Source: Leucobacter chinensis
Lineage (GTDB): Bacteria > Actinomycetota > Actinomycetes > Actinomycetales > Microbacteriaceae
NCBI RefSeq assembly: GCF_019049105.1
Contig: NZ_JAHQZR010000008.1
Location: 57,945-121,944, forward strand
Direction of reading: 5' to 3'
Length of the DNA stretch: 64,000 nt
Part shown: one piece after another, positions 25,572 through 33,852 of the stretch
How positions within the stretch are numbered: position 1 is the first letter of the stretch
How the letters are laid out: each line of letters starts with the position of its first letter
Position numbers and translations under genes: made by a program
Notes under the pieces: generated by a model
What the model saw: the letters and a program-made list of their open reading frames with translations, nothing else
Database searches by the model: none
What the model was told of the DNA's origin: nothing

Positions 25572-26251
25572 TCTGTGAAGATTCGGTCTTGCTGCGCGAG
25601 GGACTCGTACGGTTACTTGAACACGTCGGGCACGAGGTCGTTGCCGCGCTTCCCGACGCAGCCGAGCTCATGGAGCACGTTTCACGCCTCGATCCAGAGC
25701 TGTGCATTCTTGACGTTCGAATGCCGCCGACGTTCACCGATGAGGGTATTCGCGCGGCGCTCGAACTGCGCAGGAACACTCCCGACCTGCCCATTCTGGT
25801 TCTTTCGCAGTACGTTGAGGAGCGCTATGCGAGCGATCTCATTAGTGCCCCCGGTGGTGGGTTCGGTTACCTGCTCAAAGATCGTGTCGCCGACATGAGC
25901 GACTTTGTCGACGCGATTGAGCGCATTGCGTTAGGGAGAGACGTGCTCGACCCCGAGGTTGTTGCCCAGTTGCTGAACCGTAATCACCGTGACGCGCGTC
26001 TGCAGCATCTCAGCGAGCGTGAGCGAGCGGTTCTCGCGGCACTTGCCGAGGGCAAGTCGAACCAAGCGATCGCTGCGCAGCTCTTTCTTTCTGAGGCGAG
26101 CATTGAAAAGCACATCACCGCGATTTTCCAGAAGCTGGGGCTGTCGGCCGACGAGTCGGGAAACCGTCGCGTGCTTGCAGCCATCGCCCACATTGAAATT
26201 GTTGGCTTGCCGCACCGCGGTGCTAGCTCACAGATAGGACACCAGTCATGA
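25559..26251 (+). CDS. NarL/LuxR-type response regulator
   Basis: A 230-residue response regulator. Acidic residues Glu7 and Asp8 and phosphoacceptor Asp52 (LCILDVRMPP) mark the receiver; Lys106 region (YLLKDRVAD) completes it. The LuxR-type HTH is at ~150-215 (LSERERAVLAALAEGKSNQAIA). Translation is coupled on both sides: it overlaps the kinase gene and its stop overlaps the next start (ATGA). It should activate the same three-gene operon and perhaps cell-envelope genes. Confidence 0.92.
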   Translation: MRIIICEDSVLLREGLVRLLEHVGHEVVAALPDAAELMEHVSRLDPELCILDVRMPPTFTDEGIRAALELRRNTPDLPILVLSQYVEERYASDLISAPGGGFGYLLKDRVADMSDFVDAIERIALGRDVLDPEVVAQLLNRNHRDARLQHLSERERAVLAALAEGKSNQAIAAQLFLSEASIEKHITAIFQKLGLSADESGNRRVLAAIAHIEIVGLPHRGASSQIGHQS

Positions 26252-27081
26252 CGCAGGAGACCAGACCCTCGGGAGTCTCACAGACCATCTCGATCGTGAT
26301 GGCGGCCTTCGGCGGCCTTATCGTGTTGCTTCTCATTGCGACAACGGCTATCACCTCGCTCTTTGTTACCTATGAAGGGAGCAGCACGACGGGTGAGCAG
26401 ACGGCGTTTATGGCATCCGACGGCATCCGCGAGTTATACCTTGATGCGGCAGCGGCCGAGATGACCATTGAGTTCGGTCCCGTGGCCGAAGCCACGCTCG
26501 ACGTGCACGGTCGCGAAGAAGCAAACTGGCGTCTCGAGCGCTACGGCGACACCCTCGAGGTTGCGCACGAGCGCTCTTTCTTAGACCCCTTTGTGTGCCT
26601 CTTTGGCTGTGCCAAGCCTTCGACAGAGCTCACCTTGACCTTGCCGAGCGAGCTTGATGGAACGCTCGACGCCGAAGTGATGCTCGGTGCGGGCGACCTC
26701 ACCGTGAACGGTTCGTTCGTCGAGCTCGAGATTGACGTGAGCGCCGGCAACGCATGGGTGCAGGGCGGAGCGCGTCGATTCGATGCGACGCTCGGTGCAG
26801 GAAACATCGACTTTGATGTCGAAGGCGTCATCGAGGCATCACTCGATATTGCCGCGGGCACGGCCCAGGGCCAGTTCACCGGCCAGGCGCCCCGAGAGGT
26901 AGAGATCGAGGTGAGCGCGGGAAGCCTTGACCTCGCGCTCCCCGATGCTCGCTACGCGACGATGAGCGACGTGGCGGCCGGTAACGTGAGCAACCTGCTG
27001 CACGAGGATTCGGCCTCGAACAACCGCATCGAGATTGACGTCTCCATTGGTAGCGTCACGCTGAAGCCGCTCAGTCAGTAA
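26248..27081 (+). CDS. DUF4097 (toastrack) membrane-anchored beta-repeat protein
   Basis: A 277-residue protein. One membrane helix lies at ~16-40; the outer part is a beta-helix-like DUF4097 fold with repeats such as LGAGDLTVNG, VSAGNAWVQGG, LGAGNIDFDV and VSAGSLDLAL. DUF4097 belongs to the toastrack group linked by comparative genomics to two-component and PSP/Lia envelope-stress systems. Here it is the third gene of a kinase-regulator operon, so it may be the sensor's outer partner. Its last 11 bases overlap the convergent IclR gene. Confidence 0.86.
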   Translation: MTQETRPSGVSQTISIVMAAFGGLIVLLLIATTAITSLFVTYEGSSTTGEQTAFMASDGIRELYLDAAAAEMTIEFGPVAEATLDVHGREEANWRLERYGDTLEVAHERSFLDPFVCLFGCAKPSTELTLTLPSELDGTLDAEVMLGAGDLTVNGSFVELEIDVSAGNAWVQGGARRFDATLGAGNIDFDVEGVIEASLDIAAGTAQGQFTGQAPREVEIEVSAGSLDLALPDARYATMSDVAAGNVSNLLHEDSASNNRIEIDVSIGSVTLKPLSQ

Positions 27082-27874
27082 CGGGCTGTGCGGCGGGGGT
27101 GCGACCGTGTATTCGGGCCGAGAGGGTCGCCGCCGTTTCGATGACCTCTGCAGCGAGACGGGGGTACTCGTCGGTGCCGTGGTCGCGATCGGCAAACGTC
27201 ACCGCGACCGCTGCGATGGGCCACCCCCTGTGGTCGACGACCGATGCGGCGACCGACGAGATACCTTCGGTGATCGATCCGCGTTCAACGGCGTAGCCCC
27301 TCGTCACCGTCTCGTCGAGCACGCTGCGCAACTCTGAGTACTTCGTGATGGGATATTCGCGGGTGTGAGCTGAAACGAATGATTCGGCGTTCGGAAAGAG
27401 TGCGCGAGCCTGAGCTTTGGGTAGTTGCGAGAGGATCGCTCTGCCGCTCGCTGTCGCAGGCATCGGCAGGCGAACATTGACGTCGGTCACGAGGGAGGGC
27501 GTGCCGGGGTAGCGCTCTTCGATGATGTACAGCACGTCGCGGCCGAGCGGAACCGCGAGGTGCCCGCTCATACCCAGCCGCTCAACGAGGGTCGCGACGA
27601 GTGGTCTCCCGAGCCTCGCGAGTGGCTCCTGACGACCGTAGGCCGAGCTGAGCTCGACCGCGGCGATACCAAGACCGTAGCGACGCTCCTCAGGCAAATG
27701 CATGACGAAGTCGTGCTCAAGGAGCGTCGCAAGAAGGTGGTACGTCGTCGACCTGGGTATCCCGAGCTGCGCTGCGATGACGCTTGCTGGCAAGGGACCC
27801 CGAGACCTGGCGAGTAAGAGCAGAATGCGCAGAGTCTGGTCAGAGGCGGGTACCTTTGGCTGCGGCTTGGTCAT
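27071..27874 (-). CDS. IclR-family regulator of the hut genes
   Basis: A 267-residue IclR-type regulator. The N-terminal HTH covers ~14-75 (ASVIAAQLGIPRSTTYHLLATL) and the effector-binding GAF-like domain ~90-250 (LPMPATASGRAILS, then ITEGISSVAASVVDHRGWP). It lies downstream of hutH on the same strand. Its own upstream region carries one of the three hut operators (27907-27924), implying autoregulation. I infer that it controls hutUI, hutH and hutG, with histidine or urocanate as the likely inducer. Functionally it would be a HutR, but I leave the symbol blank as this is by context. Confidence 0.85.
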   Translation of the reverse strand: MTKPQPKVPASDQTLRILLLLARSRGPLPASVIAAQLGIPRSTTYHLLATLLEHDFVMHLPEERRYGLGIAAVELSSAYGRQEPLARLGRPLVATLVERLGMSGHLAVPLGRDVLYIIEERYPGTPSLVTDVNVRLPMPATASGRAILSQLPKAQARALFPNAESFVSAHTREYPITKYSELRSVLDETVTRGYAVERGSITEGISSVAASVVDHRGWPIAAVAVTFADRDHGTDEYPRLAAEVIETAATLSARIHGRTPAAQPVTD

Positions 27875-27906
27875 ACGGCGATCTTACTCGGTGCTTACGA
27901 CGTTAA

Positions 27907-27924
27907 TGTCTGGTATTGCAGACG
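27907..27924. promoter_or_regulatory. Hut operator 2 (upstream of the IclR gene)
   Basis: TGTCTGGTATTGCAGACG, 33 bases before the IclR start and 2 bases before the hutH stop. Read on the minus strand it is CGTCTGCAATACCAGACA, matching hut operator 1 at 16 of 18 positions. It suggests autoregulation. Confidence 0.72.
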
Positions 27925-27925
27925 C

Positions 27926-29494
27926 TTAGCGAAGGTCGCCCGTGACGCTCTCAACGGTCTCAAGAACCTTGCCGGTGACGACGAGCGTGTGCGCGCTGTC
28001 GATGTCTGGCGAGAGGAAACCGTCGGTGTCGGGAGCGGCAATGACGCTTCGAAAGAGGCTGTGCAGAGCCGCGGTCGCAGGGCCCGGGGTACCCGCAACT
28101 GCTCCGTCGGCTTCATTGGGCCGTGCCCTGAAATCAAGGGCTCGGGTCGAAGCGAGCAGCTCGATCGAGAGCACTCGGCTCAGACCGTCAACGGCCTTGC
28201 GCAGTTTCCTGGCTGCCGACCAGCCCATCGAGACGTGGTCTTCTTGCATGGCCGAAGAGGGAATCGAATCGACCGACGCGGGAACGGCGAGGCGCTTGAG
28301 CTCAGAGACGATGCCGGCTGCGGTGTACTGGGCAATCATGAGGCCGGAATCGAGGCCCGGGTCGGCCGCAAGGAAGGGTGGCAAGCCGTGGTTGCGCGCG
28401 ACATCGAGGAAGCGGTCGGTGCGGCGCTCAGAGATGCTCGCGAGGTCGGCCACGGCAATCGCGAGAAAGTCGAGCACATACCCGACCGGTGCGCCGTGAA
28501 AGTTGCCGTTCGACTCGACGCGGCCGTCGTCGAGCACGACGGGGTTGTCGACCGCCGAGCGCAGCTCGGTCTCGGCGACACGGCTCGCGTGAGCTGCCGT
28601 GTCGCGAACTGCGCCGTGCACCTGTGGTGAGCAGCGCAGCGAGTAGGCGTCTTGCACGCGGCTGAACGAGCCCTCCTGAGCGCGCGAGATGAGTGACGAC
28701 TGCTCGAGAATGCGGTGCATATTCGCGGCCGAGTTGCCCTGCCCCTCATGAGGGCGGATCACATGAAGCTCGGGTGCGAACACCGCATCGGTCCCGCGCA
28801 GCCCCTCGACGCTTGCCGCCGCGGCGATATCGGCAACGCGAGTGAGTGCCGCGATATCGGTGAGCGCGAGGCAGAGCATGCCGAGCATGCCGTCGGTCCC
28901 GTTGATGAGGGCGAGGCCCTCTTTTTCTTCGAGCACGATCGGGGTGATGCCGTGCTTTGCGAGCAGCTCACCCGAGGGGTGCAGCTCGCCATGCTCGTCG
29001 CGTGCGTTGCCCTCGCCCATGATCGTGAGGGCACAGTGCGCGAGCGGTGAGAGATCGCCTGAACAGCCGAGCGAGCCGTACTCGTGAACGACAGGGGTGA
29101 TCCCGGCGTTGAGTACGTCGACGTAGGCCTGGGCGGTCTCGAGCCTCGCCCCGGTATGACCCGAGGCGAGTGTGTTGAGGCGCAGGAGCATGAGAGCGCG
29201 AACGACCTCTCGCTCTACCTCAGCGCCCGATCCTGCAGCGTGAGAGCGCACGAGGCTACGTTGCAGCTGGCGGCGCTTCTCGGCCGGAATTTGCACGTTC
29301 GCGAGTGCACCGAAGCCGGTTGAAATACCGTAGTGGGGGTTGGTGTCGCCCGCGAGTGATTCGACGACCTTGCGGCTGCGGTTCACACGTTCGACCGCGC
29401 GATCAGAGAGCGCCACTGCTGCTCCGTGGCGGGCTACCGCGACAACGTCAGAAATCTGGAGGGGGGCATCGCCCAAAAGAATGTGCTGTGTCAT
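27926..29494 (-). CDS. hutH: Histidine ammonia-lyase
   Basis: A 522-residue aromatic amino-acid lyase, step one of histidine breakdown (histidine to urocanate plus ammonia). The MIO cofactor tripeptide is Cys144-Ser145-Gly146 in GSLGCSGDLSPLAH, a Cys variant of the common Ala-Ser-Gly. Catalytic Tyr55 lies in NPHYGISTGFG. The remaining helices are full length. It is divergent from hutG across a 124-bp region with a hut operator and may be cotranscribed with the IclR gene 51 bases downstream. Confidence 0.95.
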   Translation of the reverse strand: MTQHILLGDAPLQISDVVAVARHGAAVALSDRAVERVNRSRKVVESLAGDTNPHYGISTGFGALANVQIPAEKRRQLQRSLVRSHAAGSGAEVEREVVRALMLLRLNTLASGHTGARLETAQAYVDVLNAGITPVVHEYGSLGCSGDLSPLAHCALTIMGEGNARDEHGELHPSGELLAKHGITPIVLEEKEGLALINGTDGMLGMLCLALTDIAALTRVADIAAAASVEGLRGTDAVFAPELHVIRPHEGQGNSAANMHRILEQSSLISRAQEGSFSRVQDAYSLRCSPQVHGAVRDTAAHASRVAETELRSAVDNPVVLDDGRVESNGNFHGAPVGYVLDFLAIAVADLASISERRTDRFLDVARNHGLPPFLAADPGLDSGLMIAQYTAAGIVSELKRLAVPASVDSIPSSAMQEDHVSMGWSAARKLRKAVDGLSRVLSIELLASTRALDFRARPNEADGAVAGTPGPATAALHSLFRSVIAAPDTDGFLSPDIDSAHTLVVTGKVLETVESVTGDLR

Positions 29495-29548
29495 GAACCG
29501 ATCACAACATGAAATGGTCTCTTCTTTCGAGGGCCGAGCACCGAATTA

Positions 29549-29566
29549 TGTCTGTAATGCCAGACA
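29549..29566. promoter_or_regulatory. Hut operator 3 (between hutH and hutG)
   Basis: TGTCTGTAATGCCAGACA is a palindrome with perfect TGTCTG/CAGACA half-sites. It is 55 bases from the hutH start and 52 from the hutG start, so one site could control both divergent promoters. It matches the other two hut operators. Confidence 0.75.
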
Positions 29567-29618
29567 AGCCTACAAATGCCCTCGCAAAACGACACAGCGT
29601 GATGCTAGTCTTCGAACC

Positions 29619-30539
29619 ATGTCACAGCCGCGTTTGAGTCACGATCCCCTTTGGCCCAGGGCGGGCGCCTTTGCCCCCCTCGACACCGAGAACGGTGCCG
29701 ATATGACCATCGTCGGGGTGCCCACCTGGCGCACCTCGCTCTCGGCCACTAACGCCGGGGTCACGCCAGAGGCGGTGCGCGAAGCCCTGAAACGGTACTC
29801 GACGCACTTTGTCGCGAGTGACGGTTCAGAGCGCCAGACGGTGCTCACCGACGAGCTCACGATTGCCGACGCCGGTGATGTCGATGAGCCCGACCTTGAT
29901 GAAGCCCTTGCGGCCCGCTACCTCTCGCAGATTGCCGAATTCTCGGGCCTCGTGCTCGCCATCGGCGGCGATAACGCTCTCACCGTTCCAGTTGCACTCG
30001 GTGTTGCGGGCGAGAACGTCAGCACCGCCGGCATCATTACCCTCGACGCCCACCACGACCTTCGGGAAGGGCGAAGCAACGGGTCGCCGATTCGCCGCCT
30101 CATCGAAGAGCACGGTTTCGACCCCTCGCGAATTGTGCAGATCGGTATTGCCGACTTTGCAAACTCTGCCCCGTACCGTGACTACGCCGAACGCAAGGGC
30201 ATCACGGTCATTCACCGAGATGAACTTCACGAGCGCAGCATGGCCGACGTGATGGCCGAGGCGCTCAAGATCGCGGGGGCGGCCGGTGGCCCGATTCACG
30301 TCGACCTCGACGTTGATGTGTGTGACCGCTCGGTCGTACCTGCTTGCCCCGCCTCGATTCCCGGCGGGCTTTCGGCCTACGAGCTGCGCCAGGCCGCGCG
30401 CATCTCTGCGAGGCATCGCCAGGTGCGCTCCATCGATATCGCTGAGGTTGACGCCGAGGCTGACTCGGCCGATGGTCGCACGGTACGGCTCGCAGCTCTG
30501 CTCGTGCTCGAGGCTGCCGCCGGTATGACTGAGCGCTAG
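29619..30539 (+). CDS. hutG: Formimidoylglutamase (arginase family)
   Basis: A 306-residue ureohydrolase-family enzyme that by context splits N-formimidoylglutamate into glutamate and formamide, the last hut step. Manganese-binding motifs are DAHHD (143-147) and DVDVCD (231-236). The first motif reads GGDN (116-119) where arginases have GGDH, so one usual His ligand is Asn. ATG at 29619 was chosen because MSQPRLSHDPLWPRAG is family-like; the frame extending to 29340 is antisense to hutH. Agmatinase or guanidinobutyrase activity is less likely given the hutH neighbour and shared operator. Confidence 0.88.
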   Translation: MSQPRLSHDPLWPRAGAFAPLDTENGADMTIVGVPTWRTSLSATNAGVTPEAVREALKRYSTHFVASDGSERQTVLTDELTIADAGDVDEPDLDEALAARYLSQIAEFSGLVLAIGGDNALTVPVALGVAGENVSTAGIITLDAHHDLREGRSNGSPIRRLIEEHGFDPSRIVQIGIADFANSAPYRDYAERKGITVIHRDELHERSMADVMAEALKIAGAAGGPIHVDLDVDVCDRSVVPACPASIPGGLSAYELRQAARISARHRQVRSIDIAEVDAEADSADGRTVRLAALLVLEAAAGMTER

Positions 30540-31432
30540 CGGCGGTTGCGTAGCATCTCGACGACCCCGCCGACGAGCAGGATGAGCACGGCGCTCCAGA
30601 TCGCACCGTAGGTGATGAACTCACCTGGTGCGATGCGCTCGCCAATGAGCATCGCTGCGACGACGAGGAGTGCTGGCTCAACATAGCTCAGCAGCCCAAA
30701 GAGGCTGATCGACAGGAGCTTCGAAGCAAGAATATAGAGCCACAGAGCAATCGCAGCGAGGGCACTGACGAGCGGGGCGGTGATCCACAGCAAGGGGTTT
30801 TCACGGAAGGCGTCGCCGCGAGCGAGCTCATCGGCGACGATCCACACGCCTACGGGCATGACGAGTAGCAGTTCCCAGAGTAGCCCTCCGGTATTTGCTG
30901 TACCGAGGCCGCGGCGAAGCACGAAGTAGAGCGGGTAACCAAGGCATACGGTCAGGGTTTCCCAGGAGAAGCCGCCAACGCGCACAATCTCGAAACCGAC
31001 ACCGGCCGCGGCCACTGCCGTCGCGAGCCAGTGCCACCACGAGAGCGAATCTCGGTAGAGAAACCGTCCTACAATCACGAGAACGAGGGGCAGGAGAAAA
31101 TAACCAAGCGCAACCTGCAGCCCTCGACCGTTGAGTGGAGCCCAAGAAAATAACCAAAGCTGTAGTGAGACGAGCGTGCCGCACGCGAGCACGCCGAGAA
31201 CGAGGATGGGGCGCTCGACGAACCGTTTGGCGATGTCAGTGAACAATGAGATTTGCCGCGAGAGCCGCAGAATGAGCCAGATGATCGGAGCGGTGACGAG
31301 CAGACGAATACCCCACACCTGCAGGCCGCCGAGCGGGGTGAGGTAGGGAGTGAGAAAGTAGATGGCGCCGAAAGCAAATGAGGCAGCGAGACTGACGAAC
31401 ACGCCTGATGACGATGAACGAGCACGAGCCAT
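30536..31432 (-). CDS. RarD/EamA-family transporter
   Basis: A 298-residue protein with about ten membrane helices of the drug/metabolite transporter superfamily. The pattern (SLAASFAFGAIYFLTPYLTPL at the start, ALGYFLLPLVLVIVGR and LSYVEPALLVVAAMLIGE later) is that of RarD-type permeases. The substrate is unknown. ATG at 31432 is used rather than the ORF start at 31471, whose His/Arg-rich extension is atypical. Its 3' end overlaps convergent hutG by four bases. Confidence 0.82.
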   Translation of the reverse strand: MARARSSSSGVFVSLAASFAFGAIYFLTPYLTPLGGLQVWGIRLLVTAPIIWLILRLSRQISLFTDIAKRFVERPILVLGVLACGTLVSLQLWLFSWAPLNGRGLQVALGYFLLPLVLVIVGRFLYRDSLSWWHWLATAVAAAGVGFEIVRVGGFSWETLTVCLGYPLYFVLRRGLGTANTGGLLWELLLVMPVGVWIVADELARGDAFRENPLLWITAPLVSALAAIALWLYILASKLLSISLFGLLSYVEPALLVVAAMLIGERIAPGEFITYGAIWSAVLILLVGGVVEMLRNRR

Positions 31433-31458
31433 GAAGTGCCCCCTGTGAACATAATGAT

Positions 31459-31494
31459 GGCGGCGCCGCAAGCGGAGTGCTTCGCGGCGCCGCC
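31459..31494. terminator. Strong GC-rich hairpin between the GNAT and EamA genes
   Basis: GGCGGCGCCGC (31459-31469) pairs perfectly with GCGGCGCCGCC (31484-31494), with an inner AAGC/GCTT extension. There is no T-run on either strand. It lies between two minus-strand genes and could attenuate read-through. Confidence 0.55.
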
Positions 31495-31515
31495 AGAAAA
31501 GCGGGTGGTAAAGGT

Positions 31516-31968
31516 TTAGAGCGTGAACGCGCCGATCGTCTCGCCGTATTGGGTTTCGCCGATGGGGGCGAAGCCTACGTTCAAGAAGAATTGTTCGGGG
31601 CCTGCATCGCCCGGTTCGTAAATGACGGTGACCCGGTCGAGGCCGCGCTTGCGGGCCTCATCGAGAAGGGCATTCACCGCAAAGGTACCAACGCCCTCGC
31701 CCTGTACCGTGGCGTCAACGTTAATGCGCCACAGTGCAGCCTTGAAGTGGTCTTCGCTCGCCTCGTCATCAAAATGGCCGTGAATGAAGCCGACCACTCG
31801 GTCGCCATCGAGCACAACTCGTTGCCATGCCGATTCGGGCGTCGTCACAGCGGCAACCGCTGCGTATGACACGGGGCTCACAAACTGTTCTTGACCCGGT
31901 TTCAGGCCGAGCTTGTTGACAGCAACGATGGTCGCTGCAGACAGTTCCTCGATCTTGTAGTCACTCAT
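31516..31968 (-). CDS. GNAT-family N-acetyltransferase
   Basis: A 150-residue protein of the GNAT fold. The acetyl-CoA binding segment is WRINVDATVQGEGVGTFAVN (Q/RxxGxG/A type, residues ~83-102), followed by ALLDEARKRGLDRVTVIYEP and the C-terminal FFLNVGFAPIGE, typical of the family. It acetylates an unknown small molecule or amine. It sits divergent from icd. Confidence 0.82.
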   Translation of the reverse strand: MSDYKIEELSAATIVAVNKLGLKPGQEQFVSPVSYAAVAAVTTPESAWQRVVLDGDRVVGFIHGHFDDEASEDHFKAALWRINVDATVQGEGVGTFAVNALLDEARKRGLDRVTVIYEPGDAGPEQFFLNVGFAPIGETQYGETIGAFTL

Positions 31969-32053
31969 GATTACAGGCTAGCGTGCATCTCGAATTGTGC
32001 AACCGAGATGACACTAAATCGTGACAATTCCAGAGGTTCTGGTGCAGCTGAGT

Positions 32054-32071
32054 TATCTTGATGTCGAGATA
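32054..32071. promoter_or_regulatory. Candidate operator upstream of icd
   Basis: TATCTTGATGTCGAGATA is an 18-bp palindrome with arms TATCTnGA/TCnAGATA, 97 bases before the icd start and 16 bases before a possible -10 (TAAGAT, 32087-32092). MarR-type operators often have this TATCTTGA-like form. No regulator is adjacent. Confidence 0.5.
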
Positions 32072-32167
32072 CCTTTGGGTTTCGGGTAAGATGCTGTACG
32101 AGAGTGTGCCCGTGGGCTGTGCTGCCACGGATTGAGCGCGAAAAGCCACAGCAGAGACGGAGAAAAC

Positions 32168-33382
32168 GTGTCGAAGATCACAGTAAAGGGAACCGTAGTC
32201 GAGCTTGACGGCGACGAGATGACCCGCATCATTTGGCAGTTCATTAAAGACCGCCTTATTCACCCTTACCTCGATATCAACCTCGATTACTACGACCTCG
32301 GTATCGAGCACCGCGATGAGACCAATGACCAGGTCACCATTGACGCGGCGAACGCTATCAAGAAGCATGGTGTCGGCGTGAAGTGCGCAACGATCACCCC
32401 AGACGAGGCTCGCGTTGAAGAGTTTGGCCTCAAGCAGATGTGGAAGAGCCCGAACGGCACCATCCGTAACATTCTCGGTGGCGTTGTGTTCCGTGAGCCC
32501 ATCATCATCTCGAACATTCCCCGCCTTGTTCCCGGCTGGAACAAGCCCATCATCATCGGCCGCCACGCTCACGGCGACCAGTACAAGGCAACCGACTTCA
32601 AGGCCGGCGCTGGCAAGGTAACGATCACCTACGAGCCCGCCGATGGCTCGGAGGCGCAGAAGTTTGACGTCGTGACCATCCCTGAGGGTGGCGGCATCAT
32701 TCAGGGCCAGTACAACTTCAACGACTCGATTCGTGACTTTGCGCGCGCATCGTTCAAATACGGTCTTTCACGCCAGTACCCCGTGTACCTCTCAACGAAG
32801 AACACGATCCTCAAGGCGTACGATGGCCAGTTCAAGGACATCTTCCAGGAGGTCTACGACCTCGAATTCAAGGAGCAGTTCGACGCGCTCGGTCTGACCT
32901 ACGAACACCGCCTCATTGACGACATGGTCGCATCGGCTATGAAGTGGGAGGGCGGCTACGTTTGGGCTTGCAAGAACTATGACGGAGACGTGCAGTCAGA
33001 CACCGTCGCACAGGGCTTTGGCTCGCTCGGCCTCATGACCTCGGTTCTGATGACGCCAGACGGCCAGACCGTTGAGGCAGAGGCAGCTCACGGCACGGTG
33101 ACTCGTCACTACCGCCAGCACCAGCAGGGCAAGCCCACCTCGACGAACCCGATCGCCTCGATCTTCGCTTGGACCCGTGGGCTCATTCACCGCGGCAAGC
33201 TCGATGAGAACCAGGAGCTCATCGACTTTGCGAACACGCTCGAAGACGTCGTCATCAAGACCGTTGAGTCGGGCAAGATGACCAAGGATCTCGCTCTGTT
33301 GGTTGGCGCAGATCAGCAGTGGCAGACCACCGAAGAGTTCCTCGCAACGATCGACGAGAACCTTCAGGCACGTCTCGCGTAA
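32168..33382 (+). CDS. icd: NADP-dependent isocitrate dehydrogenase (dimeric, eukaryotic-like subfamily)
   Basis: A 404-residue isocitrate dehydrogenase converting isocitrate to 2-oxoglutarate and CO2. Family motifs: [17 protein letters not shown] at the start, SPNGTIRN (substrate phosphate-type loop), the metal-binding [20 protein letters not shown] and nucleotide-binding [17 protein letters not shown]. Length and motifs fit the homodimeric subfamily II rather than the monomeric IDH found in many Actinobacteria. GTG at 32168 behind GGAG is chosen over the longer frame from 32132. A strong terminator follows. Confidence 0.96.
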   Translation: MSKITVKGTVVELDGDEMTRIIWQFIKDRLIHPYLDINLDYYDLGIEHRDETNDQVTIDAANAIKKHGVGVKCATITPDEARVEEFGLKQMWKSPNGTIRNILGGVVFREPIIISNIPRLVPGWNKPIIIGRHAHGDQYKATDFKAGAGKVTITYEPADGSEAQKFDVVTIPEGGGIIQGQYNFNDSIRDFARASFKYGLSRQYPVYLSTKNTILKAYDGQFKDIFQEVYDLEFKEQFDALGLTYEHRLIDDMVASAMKWEGGYVWACKNYDGDVQSDTVAQGFGSLGLMTSVLMTPDGQTVEAEAAHGTVTRHYRQHQQGKPTSTNPIASIFAWTRGLIHRGKLDENQELIDFANTLEDVVIKTVESGKMTKDLALLVGADQQWQTTEEFLATIDENLQARLA

Positions 33383-33396
33383 CCGCGAACTCTCAT

Positions 33397-33446
33397 AAAG
33401 GCTCAGGGCCGGTTTCTTCTTACGAAGAGCCGGCCCTGAGCCTTTT
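33397..33446. terminator. Bidirectional rho-independent terminator icd / crcB
   Basis: AAAGGCTCAGGGCCGG (33397-33412) pairs with CCGGCCCTGAGCCTTT (33430-33445), giving a 16-bp perfect stem ending in T-runs on both strands. It serves icd on the plus strand and the crcB pair on the minus strand. Confidence 0.9.
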
Positions 33447-33471
33447 ACGGTAAAAGGAGAAGGGAACGCAG

Positions 33472-33852
33472 TTAGCCGACCGCGGACGAAATGAGACTGG
33501 CAATGGCCATCCCGCCGAGGGTGAGAAAGACTGCCGCGACGAGCTGTCCCACACCTGTGATGAACGCGGGCCACCACTGCCGTTTGCTGATGAGTTCGAA
33601 GGTTCGGAGGCTCGCGGTACTGAACGTGGTGTAGCCGCCAAGAAACCCGACTGAGAGCACAAGGCTGAGGCCTTCGGGCAGGAGGGGAGCAAGGCCGAGC
33701 ACAATGCCGATCGCGAACGAACCTGAGAGATTGACAATGAGTAGTGCGAGCGGGGTAGAGCTTTTGCCCGGTACCGAGGAGTCGACTAGAAATCGAGCGA
33801 TGGCCCCGACCCCTCCTGCGGCTGCGATGGCTGCGATGCCCCAGATGCTCAT
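33472..33852 (-). CDS. crcB: Fluoride channel subunit CrcB/Fluc (first of pair)
   Basis: A 126-residue, four-helix membrane protein of the Fluc/CrcB family, which exports fluoride as a dual-topology dimer. Family motifs: GGVGAIARFLVD, LIVNLSGSFAIGIV (conserved Asn) and GFLGGYTTFSTAS (conserved Phe box and Na+ site). The tandem pair overlaps by four bases, as expected for heterodimeric Fluc channels of Gram-positive bacteria whose two halves have opposite topologies. Confidence 0.92.
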   Translation of the reverse strand: MSIWGIAAIAAAGGVGAIARFLVDSSVPGKSSTPLALLIVNLSGSFAIGIVLGLAPLLPEGLSLVLSVGFLGGYTTFSTASLRTFELISKRQWWPAFITGVGQLVAAVFLTLGGMAIASLISSAVG

